Assembly: GCA_963743705.1 (NCBI GenBank) | Contig: CAVUQS010000002.1 | Location: 62,001 to 126,000, forward strand | DNA from: PALSA-243 sp963743705 | GTDB taxonomy: Bacteria; Acidobacteriota; Terriglobia; Bryobacterales; Bryobacteraceae | Direction of reading: 5' to 3' | DNA: 64,000 nucleotides | Part shown: positions 16,098 through 24,482 of the stretch, piece by piece | How the letters are laid out: every line of letters begins with the position of its first letter | How positions within the stretch are numbered: the first letter of the stretch is position 1 | Translations under genes and position numbers: made by a program | Notes under the pieces: model-generated | Seen by the model: only the letters and a program-made list of their open reading frames with translations | Database searches by the model: none | Told to the model about the DNA's origin: nothing

Positions 16098-16200
16098 CCG
16101 GAATCCTGTTCGCCTTCATCCCGGAATCGCGTTCGGGATCAGCCCGGAACGCTGTTCGGCTTCATCCCGGAATGCTGTTCGCCTTCGCCCGGAATCCGCA
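16098..16200. repeat. Right-end iterons of IS21
   Basis: Five CCGGAA(T) boxes at 16098, 16121, 16144, 16167 and 16189, spaced 22-23 bases, each followed by a variant of CCTGTTCGCCTTCATC. More degenerate inverted units lie at about 16040-16095. This is the multiple-terminal-repeat arrangement known for IS21 transposase binding. Confidence 0.75.
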
Positions 16201-16404
16201 CTCGGTATCCAGCGGTTGGTCGAGCCTGACGTTGAGCGGCGTTCCGGCCGGTATTGTCATGGTCGCCGCAGCGGGTGAAATTGCCGGTTGCATGGCTTCG
16301 GGCTGCGCGGCGGGAGTTTGCGCGGAAGCCACCGAAATGGTCCCTTGGCCCCAGAATGCGAACACAAATAAGGCGACGGGGGCCAACCAGAAGTGCTTAT
16401 GCAT
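16201..16404 (-). pseudogene. N-terminal part of the glycine-rich gene, cut by IS21
   Basis: From the ATG at 16404 the frame gives a signal peptide (MHKHFWLAPVALFVFAFWGQ...ASA), a Pro/Ala/Gln-rich linker and TIPAGTPLNVRLDQPLDTE, then runs into the IS21 end. The rest of the gene is at 12972-13419. As it stands only a truncated export product could be made. Confidence 0.85.
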
Positions 16405-16482
16405 GAGTTTTGTATCTCCCGTCCTGAAATTGTGCAAACGCCCGGCCATGGGGCACGGTTTCGGTGTTGTCTCACACGGAGC

Positions 16483-16511
16483 TTGACTTATATTTTAGTT
16501 TATTCTAAATT
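16483..16511 (+). promoter_or_regulatory. Promoter/operator of the ArsR gene, probably leaderless
   Basis: TTGACT (16483-16488), 17 bases, TAAATT (16506-16511). The ATG at 16518 lies 7 bases after the -10, where transcription should begin, and there is no ribosome site, so a leaderless mRNA is likely. The inverted repeat TTTAG (16494-16498) / CTAAA (16505-16509) overlaps the -10 and could be the self-operator of the ArsR protein. Confidence 0.6.
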
Positions 16512-16517
16512 ATTTTC

Positions 16518-16883
16518 ATGGCCCCCGAACCCGTCATTCTCGCCGCCGCCGCATCGCCGCGCCGCCGCGAGATTCTACGGCTGGTGTGGGAGCAGGAACG
16601 CAGCGCCGGAGACATTCACCTGGCCATGCCGGACGTCACCTTCGGGGCCGTGTCTCTGCAGTTGAAGTGGCTGCTGAAGGCGGGGTTGGTGGAAGCCCGC
16701 TCGGAAAGCCGGTTCCATTACTACCGCGCGCGGCGCGAGGCGTTCGGTCCCGTGGGGCAAATGCTCGAAAACATGTGGAGCGACGCGCTCTGGAGGCTGA
16801 AGCTGGCTGCAGAGCTCGAACATTCGCGCCGCGGGCCGCGGCCCGGCTCCCAACATTCGAAACTGACGACGAGGAAACCATGA
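16518..16883 (+). CDS. ArsR-family transcriptional repressor
   Basis: The 121-residue winged-helix protein reads SPRRREILRLVWEQERSAGD, then the recognition helix region FGAVSLQLKWLLKAGLVEAR and the wing SESRFHYYRARRE. No metal-binding cysteines are present, so it belongs to the non-metal group often encoded beside AHSA1/SRPBCC genes. Its stop overlaps the ATG of the AHSA1 gene (ATGA at 16880-16883), so the two are coupled. It probably represses its own promoter. Confidence 0.85.
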   Translation: MAPEPVILAAAASPRRREILRLVWEQERSAGDIHLAMPDVTFGAVSLQLKWLLKAGLVEARSESRFHYYRARREAFGPVGQMLENMWSDALWRLKLAAELEHSRRGPRPGSQHSKLTTRKP

Positions 16884-17641
16884 CGTTGCCGCATTCGCTC
16901 GACCGCACGATTATCATTGAAGCCCCCACCGAGACTGTTTTCCGTTTTTTCACCGACAGCGCGCGCTGGGCCGCGTGGTGGGGCGCGGGGTCGGGCATCG
17001 ACGCGCGTCCGGGCGGAGCGATGAAGATTCGCTATCCCAACGGCATCGAGGTGACAGGCGAGGTACTCGAAGTGGCTGACGGCCAGCGCATCGTCTTCAC
17101 CTACGGGTATGCGAGCGGCAAGCCGATCGGTCCAGGGGAATCGCGGGTGACGATTGCGCTACGACCGGTGGCCAACGGAACCGAATTGACCCTCACGCAT
17201 GCGTTCGCCGAAGCCGGCACGCGCGACGTGCACGTACAGGGCTGGCGCTTCCAGCTGTCGCTTTTTGCCAACGCCGTGGCCGACCAGGTGCACGCCAACG
17301 CGGCTGAGATCGTGGACGGATGGTACGCGGCTTGGAATATGACAGACGCCGTGGAGCGCGCGCAAACCCTGGCACGCGTGGCGGCGGCTACGGTCAGCTT
17401 CCGCGACCGGTTCAGCATGCTGGAAGGTCTCGACGACGTCGACGCGCACATCGTCGCCGCACAAAGGTTCATGCCGGGCATGACGCTGCGCCGTAAGGGC
17501 GACGTGCGGCATTGCCAGGGGACGGCGCTGGCGGAATGGAGCGCCGCATCGACGGACGGTACCGAACGGATGAGCGGTACCAGCGTGTTTCGCCTAGGGA
17601 GCGACGGGCGAATTGCCTCGGCGGTGGGAATTCCACGATAG
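16880..17641 (+). CDS. AHSA1/SRPBCC domain fused to an NTF2-like domain
   Basis: Residues about 5-140 match the AHSA1/SRPBCC fold (TIIIEAPTETVFRFFTD, WWGAGSGIDARPGGAMKI, VFTYGYASGKPIGPGESRVT and the C-terminal helix GWRFQLSLFANAVADQVHAN). This fold makes a hydrophobic ligand pocket. Residues about 145-253 are a second, SnoaL/NTF2-like domain (VDGWYAAWNMTDAVERAQ ... GTSVFRLGSDGRIASAVG). Such fusions occur beside ArsR regulators. The ligand is unknown. It overlaps arsR by four bases. Confidence 0.8.
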   Translation: MTLPHSLDRTIIIEAPTETVFRFFTDSARWAAWWGAGSGIDARPGGAMKIRYPNGIEVTGEVLEVADGQRIVFTYGYASGKPIGPGESRVTIALRPVANGTELTLTHAFAEAGTRDVHVQGWRFQLSLFANAVADQVHANAAEIVDGWYAAWNMTDAVERAQTLARVAAATVSFRDRFSMLEGLDDVDAHIVAAQRFMPGMTLRRKGDVRHCQGTALAEWSAASTDGTERMSGTSVFRLGSDGRIASAVGIPR

Positions 17642-17780
17642 TTGCGGGTTTACCACGCGCGTCTCTGGCCCATAGTTGCCACACTCGCCGTTAAAAGCGT
17701 GGCTATTACACCACAGTCGTTAGGTTCCAAATTATTCAAAATAAAGTTTTTACAGCGGGCTGTCTTCTTTCGCAGCATGA

Positions 17781-17808
17781 CATGTTGTAATGAAAGCAGA
17801 ACAACATG
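17781..17808. repeat. Inverted repeat upstream of lpxC
   Basis: CATGTTGT (17781-17788) and ACAACATG (17801-17808) are perfect 8-bp arms around a 12-base spacer. The right arm ends two bases before the ribosome site GGAG (17811-17814) of lpxC. It could be an operator or an mRNA hairpin affecting translation. Confidence 0.45.
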
Positions 17809-17821
17809 CTGGAGACAATCC

Positions 17822-18709
17822 TTGCGGTTTGAGACCACGATCCAACGGCCGGTTTCGGCCTCGGGCGTGGGGCTGCACAGCGGAGTGCCGGTGCGAATTC
17901 GCATCCGGCCGGCCAAGGCGGGCACGGGCATTGTATTCGTGCGCACCGATCTGGATAATTTCACGATTCCCGCCAGTTGGCGGCATGTGGCGCGGGTGAG
18001 TTACGCCACCAGCTTGATGCGGCAGGGCGTGCTGATCTCGACCACGGAACATCTGCTCAGCGTCTTCTATTCCATGGGCGTGGATAACGCCATGGTGGAA
18101 ATCGACAACCTCGAAGTGCCGATTCTGGACGGCAGCGGGTTGCCGTTCGTGCGGCTGATCCGCGAGGCGGGGATTCGCCAGTTGCGCGCCAAACGCAAGT
18201 ATTTGAGCGTGCGGCGGCCGATTACGGTGGAAGATCGCGGCAAGCGCATCAGCATTCTGCCGGCCGATAGCTTCCGATTGACCTGCGATACGGACTACCC
18301 TGCCCCGGTGGGGCGGCAATCGCTCGAGCTGGAAGTAACTCCCGAGCGCTACGCCTCGGAGATCGCGTTCGCGCGTACCTTTGGGTGGGAGACCGACCTC
18401 GACCAGATGCGCAACATGGGCCTGATCCGCGGGGCGTCGCTCGAAAACGCGGTGTGTTTTACGACGGAAGGCGCGCTCAACCCGGAAGGCCTGCGCGCGC
18501 CCGACGAATGCTGCCGCCACAAGGCTCTCGATCTGATCGGCGATCTGGCGTTATTGGGGCGTCCGTTGCTGGGCCACGTGATCGCGGAGCGAGCCGGGCA
18601 TGCCATGCACTGGGCCTTGGTAGCGCGCATCATGTCCGATCCGACGCTCTATGAAGTGATGCCGTTCGACATGGTGGCTTCACGCGTGACGGAAGCCCTG
18701 GTCGGTTAA
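17822..18709 (+). CDS. lpxC: UDP-3-O-acyl-N-acetylglucosamine deacetylase
   Basis: This enzyme catalyses the committed zinc-dependent deacetylation of lipid A synthesis. Family features are GVGLHSG near the N-terminus, the metal-ligand region TTEHLLSVFYSMGVDNA, VPILDGSGLPFV, the HKALDLIGDLALLG box with its zinc-binding His and Asp, and the final catalytic RAGHAMHW. The frame is open back to 17642. A TTG at 17822 with GGAG 7 bases upstream gives the normal N-terminus (LRFETTIQRPVSASGVG) and a 295-residue product of typical length. It ends one base before the convergent cyclase gene. Its presence shows a lipopolysaccharide-type outer membrane. Confidence 0.92.
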   Translation: MRFETTIQRPVSASGVGLHSGVPVRIRIRPAKAGTGIVFVRTDLDNFTIPASWRHVARVSYATSLMRQGVLISTTEHLLSVFYSMGVDNAMVEIDNLEVPILDGSGLPFVRLIREAGIRQLRAKRKYLSVRRPITVEDRGKRISILPADSFRLTCDTDYPAPVGRQSLELEVTPERYASEIAFARTFGWETDLDQMRNMGLIRGASLENAVCFTTEGALNPEGLRAPDECCRHKALDLIGDLALLGRPLLGHVIAERAGHAMHWALVARIMSDPTLYEVMPFDMVASRVTEALVG

Positions 18710-18710
18710 G

Positions 18711-19661
18711 TTAACCCAGCCCGGCGCGCAAACCGTCAAAAGAGATCGCCCAGGCGGTGGACTCGCCTTCGTACCCTTTCAGGCTCACGCTGCGGCGATC
18801 GAAGCACGATTGCAGCTCCGGATCGAGCGCCGCGTGAGTACGCTCGCCGATCGCCACTCCCACTCCCAGTTGTTTCGTAGCGGCTTCCAGCCGGAATGCG
18901 GTATTCACGGTGTCGCCGAGAGCGGTGTAATCGGCGCCGCCGACGATCGCAAACCCGGTGTTGATGCCGGCGCCGATGCGCAGTGGCGTCGGCAACGAAA
19001 GATCCAGATGCATGCTGGCGGTAGCTTTATCGATGGCCGCGGCGGACGACAGCACGCGGCGCAGGTCGGCGCGGGGCGCGTCCTCATTGGGATGGACCCA
19101 TACCGACATCACGGCGTCACCGATATATTTTTGGGCCCAACTTCCCTGCTGTTGAACAATCTGGCCCACGCGCAGGAACCAGGTACCGATGGCTTGCGAA
19201 AGCATCTCTTCGGGAACGGAGCGCGCCAGTGGGGTGTAATCGCGAATGTCGACTACGAGAATCGTGGTGAGCGAATGGGTGCGCAGCGACGTGGTGGGCG
19301 CGTTGCGCGTGCTTTCCATGGCCTGCGCGGAAGGTTCCCCGGCTTGCGGATTGCGGAATAGAAAGCGCTGGTCGCCGAACATCAGATCGTCGCCGTCATT
19401 GAGCACCACCGGCAGGCTGACGCGGCGGTGATTGACGAACGATCCGTTGCGGCTGCCGAGATCCACCAGGGAAATTGCGCCGCCATCGCGGCGCTGCACC
19501 AGGGCGTGCAAGCGTGAAACCGAGCGGCTATCGAGCAACACGGCGCAGCCATCGCCGCGCCCAATGGCCCAAGTTTGGCCATCCCGCAGCGGAAACCGGC
19601 GCGACGTGGCGCGATGAATCAGACACGGCTCAGCGGGGATCTCAGTGACGTCGTCGGGCAC
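18711..19661 (-). CDS. FHA-domain class III adenylate/guanylate cyclase
   Basis: The 316-residue protein has an N-terminal forkhead-associated domain (about 25-105; WAIGRGDGC, SVSRLHALVQ, LGSRNGSFVN), which binds phosphothreonine. A class III nucleotide cyclase domain follows (about 130-310), with metal-binding Asp in LVVDIRDYTPLAR and in KYIGDAVMSVW, and a GDTVNTAFRLE dimer helix. It has no membrane segment, so it is a cytosolic signalling enzyme probably responding to Ser/Thr kinases. The substrate (ATP or GTP) cannot be fixed from the sequence. It is convergent with lpxC. Confidence 0.88.
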   Translation of the reverse strand: MPDDVTEIPAEPCLIHRATSRRFPLRDGQTWAIGRGDGCAVLLDSRSVSRLHALVQRRDGGAISLVDLGSRNGSFVNHRRVSLPVVLNDGDDLMFGDQRFLFRNPQAGEPSAQAMESTRNAPTTSLRTHSLTTILVVDIRDYTPLARSVPEEMLSQAIGTWFLRVGQIVQQQGSWAQKYIGDAVMSVWVHPNEDAPRADLRRVLSSAAAIDKATASMHLDLSLPTPLRIGAGINTGFAIVGGADYTALGDTVNTAFRLEAATKQLGVGVAIGERTHAALDPELQSCFDRRSVSLKGYEGESTAWAISFDGLRAGLG

Positions 19662-19923
19662 TCCTTCGAGGTTAACTTACCGCCGCCGGGCGTGACACGT
19701 GTAATTCCCGGATGGGTGCGCACGGGCGCGCATTACAATCTTGAGGTTGGGGCCGGAGCCAGTTCAAGACTTGAAAAAAAACTTTGATTGGCGCTTAAGC
19801 CGCGTGTTTTGTACTAGAACGGGATCTTTTTCGCGGTACGACCGGTACAATTAACTACTAGTTTTTTGGCGGCGGCGGGCTAAACTATTGTCAGAGATGC
19901 ACCGATTGTAGTTCGAGGACAAA
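19662..19923. other. Intergenic region between cyclase and DUF5658 genes
   Basis: 262 bases without a convincing gene. The right part is AT-rich. No consensus promoter pair stands out, although one must serve the rightward gene at 19924 and possibly the leftward cyclase. Confidence 0.3.
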
Positions 19924-20223
19924 ATGTCTTTTACACAAATCTTCGTTTATCTGCAATTGCTCGACCTGCTGACCACGCTTGTGGGCTTCCGGATGGGCGC
20001 CGCCGAAGCAAGCCCCTTTATACGCGCGCTGATGCACGTCGGCCCTACCGTCGGCGTGGCTCTATCCAAGGTGGTAGCTCTCGCGATCGGCGGCGTTTGC
20101 GTGTGGGCCAACCGTCCGCACCTGATCAAATGGATCACGTATTGGTATGGCGGGTTGGTGGTCTGGAATCTGATGATTTTGCTCAACGCTCCCGTGCAGT
20201 TGTCGCAGATCGTGGCGCATTAA
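19924..20223 (+). CDS. DUF5658-like small membrane protein
   Basis: The 99-residue protein has three predicted membrane helices (about 5-24, 40-62, 73-92). It shows the DUF5658 pattern: a first helix with LQLLDLLTTLVGFRMGAAEASPF, then VALSKVVALAIGG. Function is unknown. It starts at ATG 19924 after GAGGACAAA and is followed by a strong terminator at 20295, so it is a single-gene unit. Confidence 0.7.
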   Translation: MSFTQIFVYLQLLDLLTTLVGFRMGAAEASPFIRALMHVGPTVGVALSKVVALAIGGVCVWANRPHLIKWITYWYGGLVVWNLMILLNAPVQLSQIVAH

Positions 20224-20294
20224 GGAAATCCGAACGCAGTCGCAACTTTGAGTAAGCCGCCGGGACCTTCGCTCCCCCGGCAATGCTGCTCTTG

Positions 20295-20358
20295 AAAAAA
20301 AGGCAGGCAAGGCGGAACCCGATGGCAGCGGGCTTCGCCGTTCGCCTGCCTTTTGTTG
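20295..20358 (+). terminator. Rho-independent terminator after the DUF5658 gene
   Basis: AAAAAAAGGCAGGC (20295-20308) pairs with GCCTGCCTTTT (20344-20354), with a smaller internal stem (GGCG...CGCC) in the loop, followed by GTTGTT. The A-tract at the left makes it potentially bidirectional. Confidence 0.8.
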
Positions 20359-20394
20359 TTGGAGCCGGACGCCGGCGTGTTCCGAAAGAATTTC

Positions 20395-20421
20395 TTGACA
20401 AACGTACTTTAGCGCTATAGG
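20395..20421 (+). promoter_or_regulatory. Candidate promoter of the TonB-like receptor gene
   Basis: TTGACA at 20395-20400 is a perfect -35. The best -10 is TATAGG at 20416-20421, with a short spacing of 15 bases. It lies 41 bases upstream of the preferred ATG at 20462. Confidence 0.45.
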
Positions 20422-20461
20422 CTTACTAAAAAGTTTCCGTTATCGCTAAAGGATGGTGGTC

Positions 20462-23400
20462 ATGCGCTACGTTGCGTTGTGCTTATTGTTCCTGCTGCCG
20501 TGGATGGCCGGGGCTCAAGGAGTGAACGGTTCCATTTCCGGTTCTGTGGCCGATCAAAGCGGCAGCGCCGTGGCCGGCGCGACGGTCAAGTTGACGTCCG
20601 AGCAGACCGGGGCGATGCAGAGCGTTACCAGCAACACCGATGGCAACTTTGTTTTTTCGGCGGTTCTGCCGGGAACGTACAGCGTCGCGGCGGAGCATGC
20701 GGGCTTCAAGAAATTCGAAAAGCAGCATATCGAGCTGACGCCGGGCGACAAGCTGGCGGTGGGGACAATGCCGCTCGAAATCGGCGCGGTGAGTGAATCG
20801 GTGACCGTGCGCGCGGAAGGCGCGATGCTGCAGAGCGCGACCAGCGAAAAGGCGGGGATCGTCACCAGCGAAGAGATCAAAGACCTTACGGTGCTCAACC
20901 GCGACTTCACCACGTTCGCGGAATTGCAGCCGGGCGTGGTGATTACAGTGGGCGCCTCGGTGCAAACTTTTTCCGGAAACAACACCTTTAACGTAATGGG
21001 CGGCCGGGCGACGGGCAACAATATTTTGATCGACGGATTGCCCTCCAACAACACCAACCAGGGCAACGCAAACACCACGATCAGCCTGGATAATACGCAG
21101 ACAGTGGAAGTGAAGGTCGCGGTATCGAATGCGGAATCCGGACGCAACAACGGCTTCACGGTGATGGCTGTGAGCAAGGGCGGAACGCGCGAATTGCACG
21201 GCGGCGCCTACTATTACCTGCGCAACGAGGATTTCAACGCCAACAATTTCTTCAATAACCGTACGGGCACGCCGCAAACGCCGAACCGCGTGTCATACAC
21301 GGGCGCCAACCTGGGCGGTGCGCTGCGCGTTCCGGGCGTTCCGGCCACCAAGGGCAAAATGTTCTTCTTCATTTCGTCCGAGAACATTCAGGAATTGCGC
21401 CCAAAAGGGCAGGTCACGGTTACTGTCCCGACCGCTCTGGAGCGCCAGGGTGACTTCAGCGCTTCCGGCGCCAATGCCAAGCCGATCGCGGCGGGCGGCG
21501 CCGCGGTGACGATCAAAGACCCGACTAACGGCCAACCATTCCCGGGCAATATTATTCCTTCGAATCGCATCATCCCTTCGATGCAGAATTATCTGAGCCT
21601 CTTCCCTGCCCCGAACTATGTGACGCCGGCCGATCTGGCGGTGTCCAAGGGAGCTTATAACTATATTTTCCAGGAGAGCCTGAACGTACCCAAATGGCTC
21701 AACAGCGCGCGCCTGGACTATAACTTCACCGATAAGACTACATTTTTCGCCCGCTTCAATTACTGGTACGAAGACCAGCAGGGGAACGCGGTTTCGGCCG
21801 CGAATACGTCGTGGGGCTGGCTGCCGCAACACTACACAGCGATTACGCCGTCGGGCGTGATTTCGCTAACGCACATCTTCTCTCCGACCCTGGTTTTCCA
21901 GGGCACGATGGGCTATTCGCAATTCAGCGAGGCCGGACCACCGCTCAACCAGGCGGACCTGGTGGCGAAAGAACGGCAGACGGTGGGCTTCACGATTCCG
22001 CAGTTGTTTCCGACGGTCAATCAATACAACCTGGTCCCGGCGGCGACGTTCGGCGTAAGCGATTCCGCGAATCCCTCGTACACGGCGCGTTTTCCGTTGC
22101 AGGGCGTGGAGAACACCTTCAACTGGAACGGCAGCCTGACGAAGATCGCGGGCGGCCATACCCTCAAAGCGGGCGTCTATCCCGAGCGTTGGGCAGCGAT
22201 GAAGGGCAAAAACGCCGCCAACTTCGCGGGCAACATGAACTTCACCCAGGACACGAACAACCCGCTGGATACGGGATATGCGTACAGCAATGCGCTGCTG
22301 GGCGTGCTCGACCAATATACGGAAACATCGGCCCGCTTCCCGATGTATGAGTTCAACACGACGGTGGAATGGTATCTGCAGGACACGTGGAAAGTCTCGC
22401 GGCGTCTGACCATCGACGCCGGATTGCGTTGGGGCTGGGGCACGCCTTGGCACAGCAATCAAAACGAAGAGGCGGGGTTTGTTCCGACCTCTTGGCTTAC
22501 TTCTCAGGCGCCGAAATTCGTTCAGCCGACGCTGGCCGGCGGCAAGCGCATGGGTCTCGATCCGTATACTGGCGCGATTCTGCCCGCACTGACCATCGGC
22601 GCGGTGGCGCCGGAGGCCCCGAATCCGATCGACGGCATCATCAACCGGCAGACCGATCCCAGCTATCCGCAGGGATTGCGCTATACCGGCGGCGTGAAGA
22701 CGGCGCCGCGCATCGGCTTTGCCTGGGATCCGTTCGGCGACGGCAAGACGGTGATCCGCGGCGGCGGCGGCGTATTCTACGACTTTCACGAAGTGGATAA
22801 CTTCGGCTACGGCTTCGAGTTCAGCACGCCGCCGCTGCAATACAACCCGACGCTCTATTATTCGTATCTGACGCAGATACAATCCGCGCAGGGCTATAAC
22901 TTCCCCAGCAATATCGTTGGGTTCAATTCGAACCGGCCGGTCCAGAAGACTTATAACTTCAGCATGGGCGTGCAGCGCGAGCTCGGCTTCGGAACCATGG
23001 TGGACGTGGCCTACGCCGGGGCGCTGGGACGGCACCTGATCGAAGCGGAGAACCTGAATAGCGAGCCGCTGGGAACCGATTACCTGCCTTCGAGCCTGGA
23101 TGCCACCAACGGAAACAAGGTGCTGCCTTCGCAGTTCATGCGTCCCTATCCGGGTTATGGCAACATCACCTATTACTTCTACGGCGGCAATTCCAGCTAC
23201 CATTCGCTACAGGCGCAAGTGCGCCGCCGGTATAAGAACAATCTGACTTACGGCGCCATCTGGACGTGGTCGAAGACGATGGATTATAGCGACACCGAAA
23301 CATCGTCAGCGAGCACGCAAATCAGCTCGCTCATCAACCCGAAGATCTGGAACTATGGCGAGGCGGGTTATGACCACACGCACATTTTCCGAGTGTACTG

Positions 23401-23968
23401 GAACTACAACCTGCCGCGCGTCAGTGAGGCCTTACACAGCCGGATCGTCAAAGCGACGCTCGACAACTGGCAGGTGTCCGGCATTTACACCGCGCAAAGC
23501 GGCGCGCCCCTGGCGGTGACCTACAGCTATTCGCCATCGCAGGATATTACAGGTTCGGCGACTGATACCGGCCGGCCGCTGATCATCGGCAGTGCGGTGC
23601 TTCCCAAGAGCCAGCGGGGCATCAATGAGGCGTTTAACGTTAATGCGTTCACGGCGCCGACTCCGGCAATGTGCGAAATAGCCAATCCCCCGTTCGCCTG
23701 CTGGGGCAATGAAGGCAAATACGCTATCCGCGGCCCGGGCATCAACAATTGGGATATGTCGCTGTTCAAGAACATGCTGTTCGGCGAACGCTGGAGAGCG
23801 CAGTTACGCGTGGAAGGTTACAACGTCTTCAACCATACGCAATTCACCACCGTAAACACCGCGGCGACTTATAGCGCCACGGGCCAGCAGACCAACGGCA
23901 CGTTCGGCCAGTATACGGCGGCGGCTAATCCGAGGCAGTTGCAATTGGCATTGCGCATTTCGTTCTGA
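20462..23968 (+). CDS. TonB-dependent-receptor-like outer membrane protein with N-terminal CarboxypepD_reg domain (Oar-like)
   Basis: The protein of about 1168 residues starts with a signal peptide (MRYVALCLLFLLPWMAGAQG). ATG 20462 is better spaced from AAAGGA than the ATG at 20453. Residues about 22-110 form a carboxypeptidase regulatory-like Ig domain (GSISGSVADQSGSAVAGATV). A plug-like region follows (GIVTSEEIKDLTVLNRDF, NVMGGRATGNNILIDGLPSN), then a long beta-barrel ending in aromatic RQLQLALRISF, the typical outer-membrane C-terminus. This large class is common in Acidobacteria and thought to take up oligosaccharides or peptides. The substrate is not known, and no adjacent enzymes point to one. 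Confidence 0.88.
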   Translation: MRYVALCLLFLLPWMAGAQGVNGSISGSVADQSGSAVAGATVKLTSEQTGAMQSVTSNTDGNFVFSAVLPGTYSVAAEHAGFKKFEKQHIELTPGDKLAVGTMPLEIGAVSESVTVRAEGAMLQSATSEKAGIVTSEEIKDLTVLNRDFTTFAELQPGVVITVGASVQTFSGNNTFNVMGGRATGNNILIDGLPSNNTNQGNANTTISLDNTQTVEVKVAVSNAESGRNNGFTVMAVSKGGTRELHGGAYYYLRNEDFNANNFFNNRTGTPQTPNRVSYTGANLGGALRVPGVPATKGKMFFFISSENIQELRPKGQVTVTVPTALERQGDFSASGANAKPIAAGGAAVTIKDPTNGQPFPGNIIPSNRIIPSMQNYLSLFPAPNYVTPADLAVSKGAYNYIFQESLNVPKWLNSARLDYNFTDKTTFFARFNYWYEDQQGNAVSAANTSWGWLPQHYTAITPSGVISLTHIFSPTLVFQGTMGYSQFSEAGPPLNQADLVAKERQTVGFTIPQLFPTVNQYNLVPAATFGVSDSANPSYTARFPLQGVENTFNWNGSLTKIAGGHTLKAGVYPERWAAMKGKNAANFAGNMNFTQDTNNPLDTGYAYSNALLGVLDQYTETSARFPMYEFNTTVEWYLQDTWKVSRRLTIDAGLRWGWGTPWHSNQNEEAGFVPTSWLTSQAPKFVQPTLAGGKRMGLDPYTGAILPALTIGAVAPEAPNPIDGIINRQTDPSYPQGLRYTGGVKTAPRIGFAWDPFGDGKTVIRGGGGVFYDFHEVDNFGYGFEFSTPPLQYNPTLYYSYLTQIQSAQGYNFPSNIVGFNSNRPVQKTYNFSMGVQRELGFGTMVDVAYAGALGRHLIEAENLNSEPLGTDYLPSSLDATNGNKVLPSQFMRPYPGYGNITYYFYGGNSSYHSLQAQVRRRYKNNLTYGAIWTWSKTMDYSDTETSSASTQISSLINPKIWNYGEAGYDHTHIFRVYWNYNLPRVSEALHSRIVKATLDNWQVSGIYTAQSGAPLAVTYSYSPSQDITGSATDTGRPLIIGSAVLPKSQRGINEAFNVNAFTAPTPAMCEIANPPFACWGNEGKYAIRGPGINNWDMSLFKNMLFGERWRAQLRVEGYNVFNHTQFTTVNTAATYSATGQQTNGTFGQYTAAANPRQLQLALRISF

Positions 23969-24050
23969 GGGGAGAAGTCTTCGACGCAGAGACATTGAGG
24001 CCCGGAGAACACTTTCTCTGCGCTATACTGATGCGGCGAAGAGGGACGAT

Positions 24051-24482
24051 TTGAAGCTCACGCTCAATAAATCTATTACCGCTACGCGGCTCAATCCAAA
24101 GACCGGCATCCCGTATTCGGAGCCGGAGTCGAATATCCCGTTCGGCGCGGTGCTGACTTACAAGGGGAGCGACCGCGATTCCGAGCGGTTCATGTATCTG
24201 ACGGATCTCTACCGGTCCCCGCACGACCTGCTGGCTTCGGCGCTCGACGGTGGCAAGATTCCGGCGGCGACCGAAGGAGGCAAGATGGCGCCGGTTGCGT
24301 CGGCGGCGGGCGCCGCGGCAAAGGCCGCGCCTGAGGTCACGTTGAAGTTCGAATCGCTGGCTGCCGCGCCTTATTCCATCGCGCGCGCCAAAGTGCCGGG
24401 AGGGTGGCTGGTGGTCTCGGGCGGCTCGTCGGTGGCGTTTTATCCCGATCCGGATCACGCCTGGAACGGCGCGTCGCTGTAG
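24051..24482 (+). CDS. Conserved-looking hypothetical protein
   Basis: The 143-residue frame starts at TTG 24051 with GAAGAGGG 6 bases upstream. The N-terminal 65 residues (LTLNKSITATRLNPKTG, NIPFGAVLTYKGSDRDSERF) look like a small beta-domain. An Ala-rich linker (about 78-96) joins it to a C-terminal segment, FESLAAAPYSIARAKVPGGW. There is no signal peptide or membrane segment. I do not recognise the family. Its 3' end overlaps the convergent O-antigen ligase gene by 28 bases. Confidence 0.55.
   Translation: MKLTLNKSITATRLNPKTGIPYSEPESNIPFGAVLTYKGSDRDSERFMYLTDLYRSPHDLLASALDGGKIPAATEGGKMAPVASAAGAAAKAAPEVTLKFESLAAAPYSIARAKVPGGWLVVSGGSSVAFYPDPDHAWNGASL

Larger units (their letters stand above)
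13420..16200 (-). mobile_element. Complete IS21-family insertion sequence
   Basis: A 2781-bp element with istA and istB reading leftward. The ends are inverted: left TGC(CGTTGC)GGATTCCGGCGAAGG, right (reverse strand) TGCGGATTCCGGGCGAAGG, the left with six extra bases. Both ends carry further copies of the CCGGAAT/GTTCGCCTTC unit, as IS21 elements do. It is flanked by the 4-bp direct duplication CTCG (13416-13419 and 16201-16204). Removing the element and one CTCG restores the reading frame of the interrupted gene exactly. Both element genes are open, so it may be active. Confidence 0.9.

Noticed and set aside
16040..16200. CRISPR array
   Set aside because: The regular 22-23 bp units have no unique spacers and belong to the IS21 terminus; no cas genes are present.
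21866..23203. 445-codon leftward open frame
   Set aside because: It is antisense to the TonB-like receptor; composition is Arg/His-rich and without domains.
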